NCBI RefSeq assembly: GCF_001187435.1
Contig: NZ_LFXA01000002.1
Span: 186,001 to 250,000 of the forward strand
Length of the DNA: 64,000 nucleotides
Reading direction: 5' to 3'
DNA from: Streptomyces caatingaensis
GTDB lineage: Bacteria; Actinomycetota; Actinomycetes; Streptomycetales; Streptomycetaceae
Positions 35,475-45,756 of this stretch are shown here, one piece after another (position 1 is the stretch's first letter; every line of letters begins with the position of its first letter). The notes under the pieces were generated by a model. The model ran no database searches, had not been told where the DNA came from, and saw nothing but the letters and a program-made list of their open reading frames with translations. The translations under genes and the position numbers were made by a program.

Positions 35475-35978
35475 TCAGTCCCCCGGGGCGGGGGAGGAGC
35501 GGTCGCCGCGGGGCGGCGCGCCGGCCGTGCACGGCAGTCCGGCCCGTTTGCGGATGTGATGGCAGACGGTCCGGGTCCAGTCGGCGCGCAGGGGGGCGCC
35601 GTGGCGGTCGGCGGTGGCCGCGCAGAGGGTGTCCCACAGGCCGGCGTGCGTCCACTCGGTGAACCGGCGGTGCACGGTCTGCCAGGACGCCCCGAAGACC
35701 GGCGGGAGCTGGCGCCAGCTGCACCCGGAGCCGGCCAGGAACACGATGGCGGCCAGGACGTCGCGGTCGTCGGCCCGGGGCTGGCCGCCGCCCTGGGGGC
35801 GTCTGGGCGCCGCCGGGATGGCCGTGCGGGCCAGCAGCCACAGGTCGTCCGGGACGAGCCGTTCGGTGAGGACCGCCGCCCTGCGGCCGGGGAGGGGGAG
35901 GGGGGACGGGGCCGGGCGGGGCGCCGTCGCGGGGCGGTGGTCGGGTAACGCGGGTGGGGTCACATCGTCCTCCGTCAT
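35475..35978 (-). CDS. Solitary IS5-type (DUF4096) transposase N-terminal domain protein
   Basis: A 167-aa protein whose residues ~45-140 match the helical N-terminal domain of IS5-family transposases: LVPDDLWLLARTAIPAAP, QGGGQPRADDRDVLAAIVFL, SGCSWRQLPPVFGASWQTVH and RRFTEWTHAGLWD. The DDE catalytic domain is absent, and no terminal inverted repeats were seen. It is either a truncated insertion sequence or a domesticated DNA-binding protein. ATG 35978 is the likely start; codon 11 is TTA (35946-35948), suggesting bldA dependence. Confidence 0.65.
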   Translation of the reverse strand: MTEDDVTPPALPDHRPATAPRPAPSPLPLPGRRAAVLTERLVPDDLWLLARTAIPAAPRRPQGGGQPRADDRDVLAAIVFLAGSGCSWRQLPPVFGASWQTVHRRFTEWTHAGLWDTLCAATADRHGAPLRADWTRTVCHHIRKRAGLPCTAGAPPRGDRSSPAPGD

Positions 35979-36234
35979 CGCCGTGTGCGGTAGGGAACTG
36001 CTGTGCGCGGCGGGGAAGTCGGGGGTCGCCGCGGACCACGATCCGGAGCAGCGGTGCCCGGGGTCTCGGGTGCGGGTCGGCCTCGGCGTCGGAGGTACGG
36101 ACCATTCGGGACGTCTCGCAGGAGATCCGGAAACGGCGGCAGTTAAATCGTTGGCCAATACAATGATGGATGTAATGCCACAGAACCGGCAAGGTGTTCA
36201 ACGTCACTTGACGCTCCGGCGATACCGTGGGCAC

Positions 36235-36486
36235 ATGCGCCTGAGAGTGGAATTCACCACGGAGCCGTTCGACTTGGAGCAGGCACCGCCGCACGCCGTC
36301 GTCGCGCGCGAGGTCGTCCAGGGGGCCGGTCTGGACTCCGTGGACGTCGGCCCGTTCGGCAACACCGCGGAGGGCGGCGCCGACGCCGTGCTGTCGGCCG
36401 TCGGCGACCTGCTGCGCCGTGCGATAGGGGCGGGCGCCACCCGGGTCTCGCTCCAGGTGAACGTCGTCGGCGAGGGCGGCGCGTGA
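36235..36486 (+). CDS. Thiamine-binding (YqgV/MTH1187) family protein
   Basis: An 83-aa ferredoxin-like protein: MRLRVEFTTEPFDLEQAPPH, VQGAGLDSVDVGPFGNTAEG and LLRRAIGAGATRVSLQVNVV. The family is reported to bind thiamine or related ligands. It is coupled by a 4-bp overlap to the next helix-turn-helix gene and precedes the urate genes. A half-conserved IclR-like element (TCAA-N6-TTGA, 36198-36211) lies 24 bp upstream. Its link to purine catabolism is positional only. Confidence 0.75.
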   Translation: MRLRVEFTTEPFDLEQAPPHAVVAREVVQGAGLDSVDVGPFGNTAEGGADAVLSAVGDLLRRAIGAGATRVSLQVNVVGEGGA

Positions 36487-36845
36487 GCGCGGACGGGACG
36501 GAGCGGTTCCGCGCGGCGGTCGCGCCGCTGGTGGCCGCCGTGGGCGGGCGGATGCTCGACCCCGGCCAGGCGGAGGACGGCGACGTGGTGCTCTCCTGGG
36601 AGGGGCGCGAGGCCGTGGCCGTCCGGCTGCCGCGGCTGTCCGAGTCCCTGGACCGCATCCTCGGCGAGCTGGAGCACCGGCACGGCATGCCGCTCGCCCG
36701 ACTCGACCGCAAGGAGAAGCAGTTGCTCGTGCGCGGACTGGAGGCGCGCGGTGCCTTCGCCCTGCGGCACGGGGTGGAGACGGTGGCCGCGGCCCTCGGG
36801 GTGAGCCGCTTCACGATCTACAACTACCTCAACCGCGAGCGGTAG
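36483..36845 (+). CDS. Helix-turn-helix domain protein
   Basis: A 120-aa protein with GTG start overlapping the previous stop. The C-terminus, HGVETVAAALGVSRFTIYNY, is a Fis/PucR-type helix-turn-helix and ends LNRER. The first ~75 residues are an unassigned regulatory part with DLS-like acidic stretches. I recall such genes upstream of uraD in Streptomyces; it is probably a local regulator or accessory protein of urate breakdown. Confidence 0.7.
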   Translation: MSADGTERFRAAVAPLVAAVGGRMLDPGQAEDGDVVLSWEGREAVAVRLPRLSESLDRILGELEHRHGMPLARLDRKEKQLLVRGLEARGAFALRHGVETVAAALGVSRFTIYNYLNRER

Positions 36846-36886
36846 GCGGCCGCCGACCCGTCGGCGCGGACGCGTAACACGGTGTT

Positions 36887-36903
36887 TTCAACAAAGTGTT
36901 GAC
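36887..36903. promoter_or_regulatory. IclR-type operator before the urate operon
   Basis: TTCAACAAAGTGTTGAC, with perfect arms TCAAC/GTTGA (36888-36902), 72 bp upstream of the uraD-uraH start. It has the same geometry as the element before allB. Confidence 0.65.
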
Positions 36904-36974
36904 GTCGTGTTCGCGAAGGCGTTAGCTGTCCCGCAGCTCGGTCGAGTGCGACGAGAAGCACCACGGAGGTACCC

Positions 36975-37820
36975 GTGTCTTCGAGTTCGACGGCGGGCAC
37001 GGCCCGGTTCAACGCCCTGGAGCGTGAGGCGGCCCGTACCGCGCTGCTGGAGATCTGCGCGAGCACCACCTGGGCCGGCGCCCTGCTGGACCGCCGCCCC
37101 TACCCCGACGTCCGGGCGCTCCTCGCCGCCTCCGACGCGGCGGTCGAGGCGCTGGACGCGGCGGACCTCGCGGAGGCGCTGGCCGCCCACCCGCCGATCG
37201 GCCGCCCCGCCCCCGGCGACGCCCGCTCGGCCCGCGAACAGCGCGGCATGGCCGGCGCGCCCGACGACCTGCGGGCCGAGATGCTCGGGCTGAACCTCGC
37301 CTACCAGGAGAAGTTCGGGCACGTCTTCCTCGTCTGCGCCGACGGGCTGTCCGCCGAGGAGCTGCTGGACGCCGTCCGCCGCAGGATCTCCCACCCGCCC
37401 GAGCGCGAACGCGAGGCCGTGCGGGCCGAGTTGGCGAGGATCAACCGGCGGCGGCTGGCCGCCCTCGTCGACGCGGACGCCGCCACCGTCTCCACCCACG
37501 TCCTGGACACCGCCGCCGGCCGGCCCGCCGCCGGGATCCCCGTCGGCCTCGCCGTGCGCACCGGCGCGGGCCCCTGGCGGGAGCTCGGCGCGGCGGCCAC
37601 CGACACCGACGGGCGCTGCACCGGACTGCCGCCGCTCCCGGCGGACGCCACCCACGCGCGGCTGCGGTTCGGGACCGAGCGCCACCTGACCCGCGAACAG
37701 GCCGGAGGAGCGGCGTTCTTCCCCGAGGTGACGGCCGTGATCGCCGTCGCCGCGGGGGAGCACCACCATCTGCCGCTGCTGCTCAGCCCCTTCGGCTACT
37801 CCGTCTACCGAGGGAGCTAG
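36975..37820 (+). CDS. Fused OHCU decarboxylase and 5-hydroxyisourate hydrolase
   Basis: A 281-aa bifunctional enzyme performing both steps from 5-hydroxyisourate to S-allantoin. Residues ~8-165 are UraD: ARFNALEREAARTALLEICA, catalytic-His motif AAHPPIGRPAPGDARSAREQ and YQEKFGHVFLVCADGLSAEE. Residues ~175-281 are transthyretin-like UraH: STHVLDTAAGRPAAGIPV and the signature end FGYSVYRGS. No stop or internal start separates them. The order UraD-UraH is that of plant allantoin synthase; most Streptomyces I recall have two separate genes. GTG 36975 follows ACGGAGG. Confidence 0.9.
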   Translation: MSSSSTAGTARFNALEREAARTALLEICASTTWAGALLDRRPYPDVRALLAASDAAVEALDAADLAEALAAHPPIGRPAPGDARSAREQRGMAGAPDDLRAEMLGLNLAYQEKFGHVFLVCADGLSAEELLDAVRRRISHPPEREREAVRAELARINRRRLAALVDADAATVSTHVLDTAAGRPAAGIPVGLAVRTGAGPWRELGAAATDTDGRCTGLPPLPADATHARLRFGTERHLTREQAGGAAFFPEVTAVIAVAAGEHHHLPLLLSPFGYSVYRGS

Positions 37821-37827
37821 CACGCCC

Positions 37828-38730
37828 ATGACCGCAGGACCCCGCCGGGCGGTGCTCGGCCAGAACCAGTACGGCAAGGCCGAGACCCGCGTCGTGAGGA
37901 TCACCCGCGAGGGCACCACCCACCACATCAAGGACCTCAACGTCTCCGTGGCCCTCTCCGGCGACATGGACGACGTCCACCTCACGGGTTCCAACGCCAA
38001 CGTCCTCACCACGGACGCCACCAAGAACACCGTCTTCGCCTTCGCCAAGGAGCACGGCGTCGCCTCCGCCGAGGAGTTCGCCCTCCGGCTCGCCCGCCAC
38101 TTCGTCACCAGCCAGGAGCCGATCCGCTCGGCCCGGATCCACGTCGAGGAGTACGTCTGGGACCGGATCGAGGCCCCGGACGCCGGCCCGGCCCGCCACT
38201 CCTTCGTCCGGGCCGGCCGGGAGGCGCGGACGGCCGAGGTCGTCCACGACGGCGCGGGAGGGGAGGTCGTCTCGGGGCTCACCGGGCTCGTGGTGCTCAA
38301 CTCCACCGCCTCCGAGTTCCACGGCTACGTCAAGGACCGCTACACCACCCTCCCCGAGACGCGCGACCGCGTCCTCGCCACCGAGGTCAACGCCCGCTGG
38401 CGGTACGCCGGGACGGACGTCGACTGGGACGCCGCGCACGCCCTCGCCCGCGAGCAGCTGCTCCACGCCTTCGCCGGGACGTACTCCTACTCGCTCCAGC
38501 AGACGCTCTACGCGATGGGCGCCCGCGTCGTCGAACGCCTCCCGGACGTCGAGGAGATACGCCTGTCCCTGCCCAACAAGCACCACTTCCTCGTCGACCT
38601 GGAGCCGTTCGGCCTGGAGAACGACAACGAGGTCTACCACGCGGCCGACCGGCCCTACGGCCTCATCGAGGCCACCGTGCTGCGCGACGGAGCGCAGCCG
38701 CGCATACCGGTGGAACCGGCCCGTCCCTGA
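37828..38730 (+). CDS. Urate oxidase (uricase)
   Basis: A 300-aa cofactor-free uricase oxidising urate to 5-hydroxyisourate with O2. The conserved QNQYGKAETRVVRI holds the catalytic lysine; TGSNANVLTTDATKNTVFAF holds the catalytic threonine; SLPNKHHFLVDLEPF holds the histidine of the triad. The fold is a duplicated tunnelling-fold domain forming a tetramer. It begins 7 bp after uraD-uraH. Confidence 0.95.
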   Translation: MTAGPRRAVLGQNQYGKAETRVVRITREGTTHHIKDLNVSVALSGDMDDVHLTGSNANVLTTDATKNTVFAFAKEHGVASAEEFALRLARHFVTSQEPIRSARIHVEEYVWDRIEAPDAGPARHSFVRAGREARTAEVVHDGAGGEVVSGLTGLVVLNSTASEFHGYVKDRYTTLPETRDRVLATEVNARWRYAGTDVDWDAAHALAREQLLHAFAGTYSYSLQQTLYAMGARVVERLPDVEEIRLSLPNKHHFLVDLEPFGLENDNEVYHAADRPYGLIEATVLRDGAQPRIPVEPARP

Positions 38731-38759
38731 TCCCCCACCGCGCCGTCGAAGGAACCACC

Positions 38760-40145
38760 GTGACCGCACCGCCCGTCATCGAGCGCACCGTCATCGAGAA
38801 CTGCGCCGTCGCCACCGTCGATCCCCACGACACCGAACACGCCTCCGGGCACCTGGTGATCGCGGGCAACCGCATCGAGTCCGTCGGCCCCGGCCCCGCG
38901 CCCGGACCGCTGGAGGGCGTCGTCCGGCGCATCGACGCCACCGGCCACCTCGCCACCCCCGGCCTGGTCAACACCCACCACCACTTCTACCAGTGGCTCA
39001 CCCGCGGACTCGCCCAGAACTCCGCCCTGTTCGACTGGCTCACCGCCCTCTACCCGGTCTGGGCCCGCATCGACGAACCGATGGTGTACGAGGCGGCGCG
39101 CGCCTCCCTCGCCATGATGGCGCGCGGCGGCGTCACCACGGCCGCCGACCACCACTACGTCTTCCCGCGCGGCGCCGGCGACCTGCTCGGCGCCGAGATC
39201 CGCGCCGCCCGCGAACTCGGCGTCCGCTTCCACCCCACCCGCGGGTCGATGGACCTCGGCGCCTCCGACGGCGGGCTGCCGCCGGACTTCGCCGTCGAGA
39301 CCACCGACGAGGCGCTCGCCGCCACCGAGGCGGCGATCGACACCCACCACGACCCGTCCCCCGGCTCCATGCTGCGCGTCGGCGTCGCGCCCTGCTCGCC
39401 GTTCTCCGTCACCACCCGGCTCCTGCGCGAGGCGGCCGAACTGGCCCGCCGCAAGGGCGTGCGGCTGCACACCCACGGCTCGGAGACCGTCGAGGAGGAG
39501 CGCTTCTGCGAGGAGCGGTTCGGCACGGGCCCCACCGGCTACCTCGACTCGACCGGCTGGCTCGGCGACGACGTGTGGATGGCCCACTGCATCCACATGG
39601 ACGACGCCGACATCGCCGCCTTCGCCCGCACCGGCACCGGCGTCGCCCACTGCCCCTCCTCCAACGCCCGCATCGCCGCCGGCACCGCCCCCGTCCCCGC
39701 CCTCCTCGCGGCCGGCGTCCCCGTCGGCCTCGGGGTGGACGGCACCGCCTCCAACGAGACCGGCGAACTCCACACCGAGCTGCGCAACGCCCTCCTCGTC
39801 CACCGACTCGCGGGCGGGGCCGCAGCGTTGACGGTCCGTCAGGCGCTGCGGATGGGGACGTACGGCGGGGCCCGGGTCCTCGGCCGGGCGGACGACCTCG
39901 GGTCCCTGGAGCGCGGCAAGCTCGCCGACCTGGTGCTGTGGCGGCTCGACGGGCTGGGGCACTCGACCGTCGCCGACCCCGTCGCGGCCCTCGTCCTCGG
40001 CCCGCCCGCCCCCGTCAGCCTCTCCCTCGTCAACGGCCGCCCCGTGGTCGAGGACGGCCGGCTGCTCACCGCCGACGAGGACACGATCGCCCGCCGCGCC
40101 CGCGCCGAGGCCCGCCGCCTCGCCCGGATCGCGGGCGGGGACTGA
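38760..40145 (+). CDS. 8-oxoguanine deaminase (amidohydrolase)
   Basis: A 461-aa metal-dependent deaminase. Ligands are in PGLVNTHHHFYQWLTRG, RLHTHGSETVEEE and VWMAHCIHMDD, with the catalytic Asp in GLGVDGTASNETGE. The NTHHHFYQ and HTHGSETVEEE patterns fit the 8-oxoguanine deaminase group, which makes urate from 8-oxoguanine and so feeds uricase. GTG 38760 follows GAAGGAACCACC. It sits between uricase and the purine permease. Confidence 0.85.
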   Translation: MTAPPVIERTVIENCAVATVDPHDTEHASGHLVIAGNRIESVGPGPAPGPLEGVVRRIDATGHLATPGLVNTHHHFYQWLTRGLAQNSALFDWLTALYPVWARIDEPMVYEAARASLAMMARGGVTTAADHHYVFPRGAGDLLGAEIRAARELGVRFHPTRGSMDLGASDGGLPPDFAVETTDEALAATEAAIDTHHDPSPGSMLRVGVAPCSPFSVTTRLLREAAELARRKGVRLHTHGSETVEEERFCEERFGTGPTGYLDSTGWLGDDVWMAHCIHMDDADIAAFARTGTGVAHCPSSNARIAAGTAPVPALLAAGVPVGLGVDGTASNETGELHTELRNALLVHRLAGGAAALTVRQALRMGTYGGARVLGRADDLGSLERGKLADLVLWRLDGLGHSTVADPVAALVLGPPAPVSLSLVNGRPVVEDGRLLTADEDTIARRARAEARRLARIAGGD

Positions 40146-40267
40146 CCGGGCCACCGCCGGGACCGCCGCCGCAGACCGGCCGAGGGGGACGGCCCTCGGC
40201 CACCGCGGGGCCGGGGCGCGGGCCCCGGCCCCGCACCCTCCACCCCCTGACGGGAGGAACCCCCCTC

Positions 40268-41671
40268 GTGGCCACCGCCTCCAGGACCACCGGGCAGCGC
40301 CGCGCGGCGCATCCGGTGGACGAAGTGCCCCGCCCCGGCAAGCTCCTGGCGACGGGGCTCCAGCACGTCGCCGCCAGCTACGCCGGCGTCGTCGCCCCGC
40401 CGCTGGTCATCGGCGCCTCCGTCGGGCTCCCCCCGGCCCAGGTCACCTTCCTCGTCGGGGCCGCCCTCTTCACCGCGGGCCTCGCCACCCTCCTCCAGAC
40501 GATCGGCTTCTGGAAGGTCGGCGCCCGGCTGCCGTTCGTCAACGGCGTCTCCTTCGCGGGCGTCGCGCCCGTCCTCGCCGTCGCCGACCAGCAGGCCGAC
40601 CGGCGCGACGCGCTGCCCGTCGTCTACGGGGCGGTCATGGTCGCGGGCGTGCTCGGCTTCCTGCTCGCGCCCTGGTTCGGCCGGCTCGTCCGCTTCTTCC
40701 CGCCCGTCGTCAGCGGGACGGTCATCACCCTGATCGGGCTGAGCCTGCTGCCCGTCGCCTTCGGCTGGATCCAGGGCGGTCACCCGGACCGGCCCGCCTC
40801 CGGCACCAACCTCGGCCTGGCGGGGGCGACCCTGGCGATCGTGCTGCTGCTGCGCCGGGTGCTGCGCGGCTTCCCGCGGCAGATCGCGGTCCTGCTCGGC
40901 CTCGTCGCCGGCACCCTGCTCGCCATCCCCGCCGGAGCCGTGCACACCGGCGTCACCCGGCACGCGGCCCTCGTCGGCTTCCCCGCGCCCTTCCACTTCG
41001 GGGCGCCGCACCTCCAGCTCGCCGCCGTGCTCAGCATGTGCATCCTCATGCTGGTCTGCATGACCGAGAGCACCGCCGACATGATGGCGCTCGGCGAGAT
41101 CGTCGGCCGGCCCGCCGACGAGCGGACCATCGCCGGGGGACTGCGCGCCGACACCCTCGGCAGCGCGCTGAGCCCCCTCTTCAACGGCTTCGCCAACAGC
41201 GCCTTCGCGCAGAACATCGGGCTGGTCGCGCTCACCGGGGTGCGCAGCCGCTTCACCGTCGCGGTCTGCGGGCTGATGTTCGCCCTCCTCGGCCTGAGCC
41301 CGGCCTTCGCGTCGCTCGTCGCGCTGGTGCCGCAGCCGGTGCTCGGCGGGGCGGGGCTCGTGCTCTTCGGCACCGTCGCGGCCGGCGGGGTCGGGGTGCT
41401 CGTCGGGGCCGGTCTGGAGCGCGGCGACAACATGCTGATCGCCGCCGTCTCCCTGGGCGTCGGCCTGATCCCCGTCGTGTCGCACACCTTCTACGCCTCC
41501 GCGGCCGTGCCCGAGACCCTGCGCACCGTCCTGAACTCGGGCGTCAGCGCCGGGTGCCTGACCGCGGTCCTGCTCAACCTGGCCTTCCACCACCTCGGCC
41601 GCGGGCGGGACCGGGCGGCCCCCGGGGTGCCGGCGCCCCGCGTGGCGGACGAGGAGAAGCCGGTGATGTAG
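40268..41671 (+). CDS. Uracil/xanthine/urate permease (NCS2)
   Basis: A 467-aa nucleobase:cation symporter-2 with about 14 helices. Motifs are LATGLQHVAASYAGVVAPPL, the substrate-site MTESTADMMALGEIVGR and the family signature FAQNIGLVALTGVRSR. Its context points to import of urate or xanthine for the enzymes encoded beside it. GTG 40268 lies after GGGAGGAACCCCC. The 122-bp gap before it holds no gene. Confidence 0.9.
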   Translation: MATASRTTGQRRAAHPVDEVPRPGKLLATGLQHVAASYAGVVAPPLVIGASVGLPPAQVTFLVGAALFTAGLATLLQTIGFWKVGARLPFVNGVSFAGVAPVLAVADQQADRRDALPVVYGAVMVAGVLGFLLAPWFGRLVRFFPPVVSGTVITLIGLSLLPVAFGWIQGGHPDRPASGTNLGLAGATLAIVLLLRRVLRGFPRQIAVLLGLVAGTLLAIPAGAVHTGVTRHAALVGFPAPFHFGAPHLQLAAVLSMCILMLVCMTESTADMMALGEIVGRPADERTIAGGLRADTLGSALSPLFNGFANSAFAQNIGLVALTGVRSRFTVAVCGLMFALLGLSPAFASLVALVPQPVLGGAGLVLFGTVAAGGVGVLVGAGLERGDNMLIAAVSLGVGLIPVVSHTFYASAAVPETLRTVLNSGVSAGCLTAVLLNLAFHHLGRGRDRAAPGVPAPRVADEEKPVM

Positions 41672-41708
41672 CGATAATGCGGGGCATTCCCATGAAAGGT
41701 GCCCCACC

Positions 41709-43211
41709 ATGGAGGAACAGGCCGCGAAGGAGCGGAAGTTCGTCTTCCCGAGCGCGCTCACGGTCCTGGCCGCCGTGACCGTCGTCGTCTGGGCCCTCGC
41801 CTTCGTCGTCCCGTCCGGCACGTACCGGCGCACCCCCGCCGGCGATCCGATCCGGGGCACGTACCACCACGCCGCCGCCCCCGGCGACCTCGTCCACCGC
41901 CTCGGCCAGCTCTTCCTCGCCCCCGTCAACGGGCTCTACGGGGTGCGCGACGCGGCGACCGGGCAGGTGGCCCCGGACGCGGTGGGCGCGCTCTACGGCA
42001 GCGCGGGCGTCTTCCTCTTCGTCCTGGCCATCGGCACGTTCATCACCGTCGTCTTCGCCACCGGCGCCCTCGACCGCGGCATCGAGCGCCTCGCCCACCG
42101 GCTGCGCACCCGCGGCGCGCTGCTCCTCGCCGCCGTCATGACCGTCTTCTCGCTGCTCGGCACGGTCGAGGGGTTCGCCGAGGAGACGCTCGGCTTCTAC
42201 GGCCTGCTCGTCCCGCTGATGCTGGCCCTCGGCTACGACCGGATGGTCGCCACCGGGGCGATCGTCCTCGGGGCGGGGGTCGGGGTGCTGGCCTCCACGG
42301 TCAACCCCTTCGCCACCGGGGTGGCCTCGTCGGCGGCGGGGGTCTCGCTGGGGGACGGGATCGCGCTGCGGTTCGCGATGTGGCTCGTCCTGACCGCCGT
42401 CACCATCGGCTACGTGGTGCGGTACGCGCACCGGGTGCGCACCCGCCCGGAGCGTTCGCTCGTCGGATTCCTGCCCGGGGACCGGGAGTTGGCGGCGGCG
42501 GCCGAGGAGCCGCCGTCGCTCACCGGACTCCAGAAGGCCGTGCTCGTCCTGGTCGCCCTGGTCTTCCTCTTCATGGTCTTCTCGGTGATCCCCTGGGCGC
42601 AGGCGCTCACGGGGCGGGCCGGCGCCGCCCCCTACGGCTGGGAACTCGACTGGTCCTTCGCGCAGTTGGCCGCGCTCTTCCTGGCCGCCTCGGTACTGGT
42701 CGGGGTGGTCGCCCGGCTCGGGGAGCGGCGGCTGAGCGGGCTGGTCGTCCAGGGGGCGGCGGACTTCGTCGCGCCGGCGCTGGCGATCGTCCTCGCCCGG
42801 GGCATCACCGTCATCATGAACAACGCCCGGATCACCGACACCGTGCTCCACGCCGTCGAGAGCACGGTCGCCGGCACCGCCGCGGCCGCCTTCGCCATCC
42901 TCGTCTTCGTCGTCAACCTCCCCCTGGCCTTCCTGATCCCCTCCTCCTCCGGGCACGCCACCCTCGCGATGCCCGTCCAGGCCCCCCTCGCCGACTTCGC
43001 GGGCGTCCCGCGCTCCGTCGCCGTCACGGCCTGGGCCGCCGCCAGCGGCTGGATGAACCTGTGGGTGCCGACGACGGCGGTGGTCGTCGGCGGGGTGTCG
43101 CTGGCGAAGGTGGGCTACGACCGCTACCTGCGCTTCGTGTGGCCGCTGTTGCTGATCCTGGCGGTGCTGATCTGCGGATTCCTGGCGGTGGGGGCGGTGG
43201 CCGCGGCGTGA
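41709..43211 (+). CDS. YfcC-family membrane transporter
   Basis: A 500-aa secondary transporter of the C4-dicarboxylate/YfcC group. It has about 12 helices, the conserved start FVFPSALTVLAAVTVVVWAL with VVPSGTY, the first hairpin GTVEGFAEETLGFYGLLVPL and the matching hairpin LIPSSSGHATLAMPVQAPLA. Substrate unknown; placement between a purine permease and malate synthase suggests allantoate, ureido acids or a dicarboxylate. Convergent with aceB, 13 bp apart. Confidence 0.8.
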   Translation: MEEQAAKERKFVFPSALTVLAAVTVVVWALAFVVPSGTYRRTPAGDPIRGTYHHAAAPGDLVHRLGQLFLAPVNGLYGVRDAATGQVAPDAVGALYGSAGVFLFVLAIGTFITVVFATGALDRGIERLAHRLRTRGALLLAAVMTVFSLLGTVEGFAEETLGFYGLLVPLMLALGYDRMVATGAIVLGAGVGVLASTVNPFATGVASSAAGVSLGDGIALRFAMWLVLTAVTIGYVVRYAHRVRTRPERSLVGFLPGDRELAAAAEEPPSLTGLQKAVLVLVALVFLFMVFSVIPWAQALTGRAGAAPYGWELDWSFAQLAALFLAASVLVGVVARLGERRLSGLVVQGAADFVAPALAIVLARGITVIMNNARITDTVLHAVESTVAGTAAAAFAILVFVVNLPLAFLIPSSSGHATLAMPVQAPLADFAGVPRSVAVTAWAAASGWMNLWVPTTAVVVGGVSLAKVGYDRYLRFVWPLLLILAVLICGFLAVGAVAAA

Positions 43212-43224
43212 CGGCGACGCGGCG

Positions 43225-44841
<1,617 letters not shown>

Positions 44842-44915
44842 GTGCGGGTCACTCCTCGTCCGGGACGACGGCCGTGGCACGGGGTGCCAGGGGCGGATGT
44901 GAGCCGGAATATAGA

Positions 44916-44930
44916 TTCCTTATGACGGAA
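44916..44930. promoter_or_regulatory. IclR-type operator before aceB
   Basis: TTCCTTATGACGGAA, perfect TTCC/GGAA arms around 7 bases. It matches TTCCATATAACGGAA before hyi at 13 of 15 positions and ends 3 bp from the stop of the neighbouring nucleotidyltransferase gene. Confidence 0.7.
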
Positions 44931-44932
44931 CA

Positions 44933-45595
44933 TCAATGGGCGAGGGGAGGATTCCGGCCGGGCGGCGGCGGGGGCGCGAGCAGACCGAGGTCGGCCGGGG
45001 TGTCGATGTCGTCGGGCGCGGCCACGTCCCCGCACTCCACCAGCCTGAGGCCGTCCGCGTGCGCCCGCAGATAGGCGCGGGCGCCCCGGTCCCCCTCGGC
45101 CGCCCGGGCGGCGCCCGCCCAGTGCCGGCGGGCCAGCAGCACCGGGTGCCCGCGCTCGCCCCCGTACGCGGCCGCCACGAGCGAGGCGCCGGCGCGGTGC
45201 GCGGCCAGCACCCGGGCCACGGCCGGGGAGCCCACCCCGGGCTGGTCCACCAGCAGCACCACGACGGCACCGGCCGCCGTCCCGGCGAGGGACGCCAGCC
45301 CGGCGCGCAGCGACGAGCCCATGCCGTCCGCCCAGCGCGGGTTGTGCACCACGGCGCACGACAGGTGAGCCAAGCGCGTACGGACCTCGTGCGCCCCCGC
45401 GCCCACCACCACGTGCAGCGGCCCGCACCCCGCCCCCTCCAGCACGGCCAGCGCCCGTTCCACCAGCGTGCGCCCCTCGTGTTCCAGGAGCGCCTTGGGG
45501 CGCCCGCCGAGCCGCCGGCCGCCGCCGGCCGCGAGCAGCAGCCCCGCCACCGGGGGAACGACGTCTGTCGGCTTCGTGTCCGTCGTCACAGGCAT
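44933..45595 (-). CDS. MobA/MocA-like nucleotidyltransferase
   Basis: A 220-aa enzyme with the nucleotide-binding start GLLLAAGGGRRLGGRPKALL, then VVHNPRWADGMGSSLRAGLA and VVLLVDQPGV. This fits CTP/GTP:molybdopterin cofactor transferases such as MocA, which mature molybdenum hydroxylases. Its presence in a purine cluster points to xanthine dehydrogenase, though no xdh gene is in the window. The C-terminal Pro-rich tail ends beside the aceB operator. Confidence 0.8.
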   Translation of the reverse strand: MPVTTDTKPTDVVPPVAGLLLAAGGGRRLGGRPKALLEHEGRTLVERALAVLEGAGCGPLHVVVGAGAHEVRTRLAHLSCAVVHNPRWADGMGSSLRAGLASLAGTAAGAVVVLLVDQPGVGSPAVARVLAAHRAGASLVAAAYGGERGHPVLLARRHWAGAARAAEGDRGARAYLRAHADGLRLVECGDVAAPDDIDTPADLGLLAPPPPPGRNPPLAH

Positions 45596-45756
45596 GCCTC
45601 ATTGCACCGCACGAACGGGCGCCGCGTGTGCGGCGAGCGCGCGTTCGTCACCCGACCGTGAGGACCGGCCCTGAATTTCGCTTTCCGTGTGGCGCGGCGC
45701 ACGGAAAGTGGCGTTAACTGATCCGGGCGGGCGCGTGGGGCAGCAGGGGGAGAGTC

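Noticed and set aside
35475..35978. Complete IS5 insertion sequence
   Set aside because: No DDE domain, no terminal inverted repeats and no target duplication were found around the ORF.
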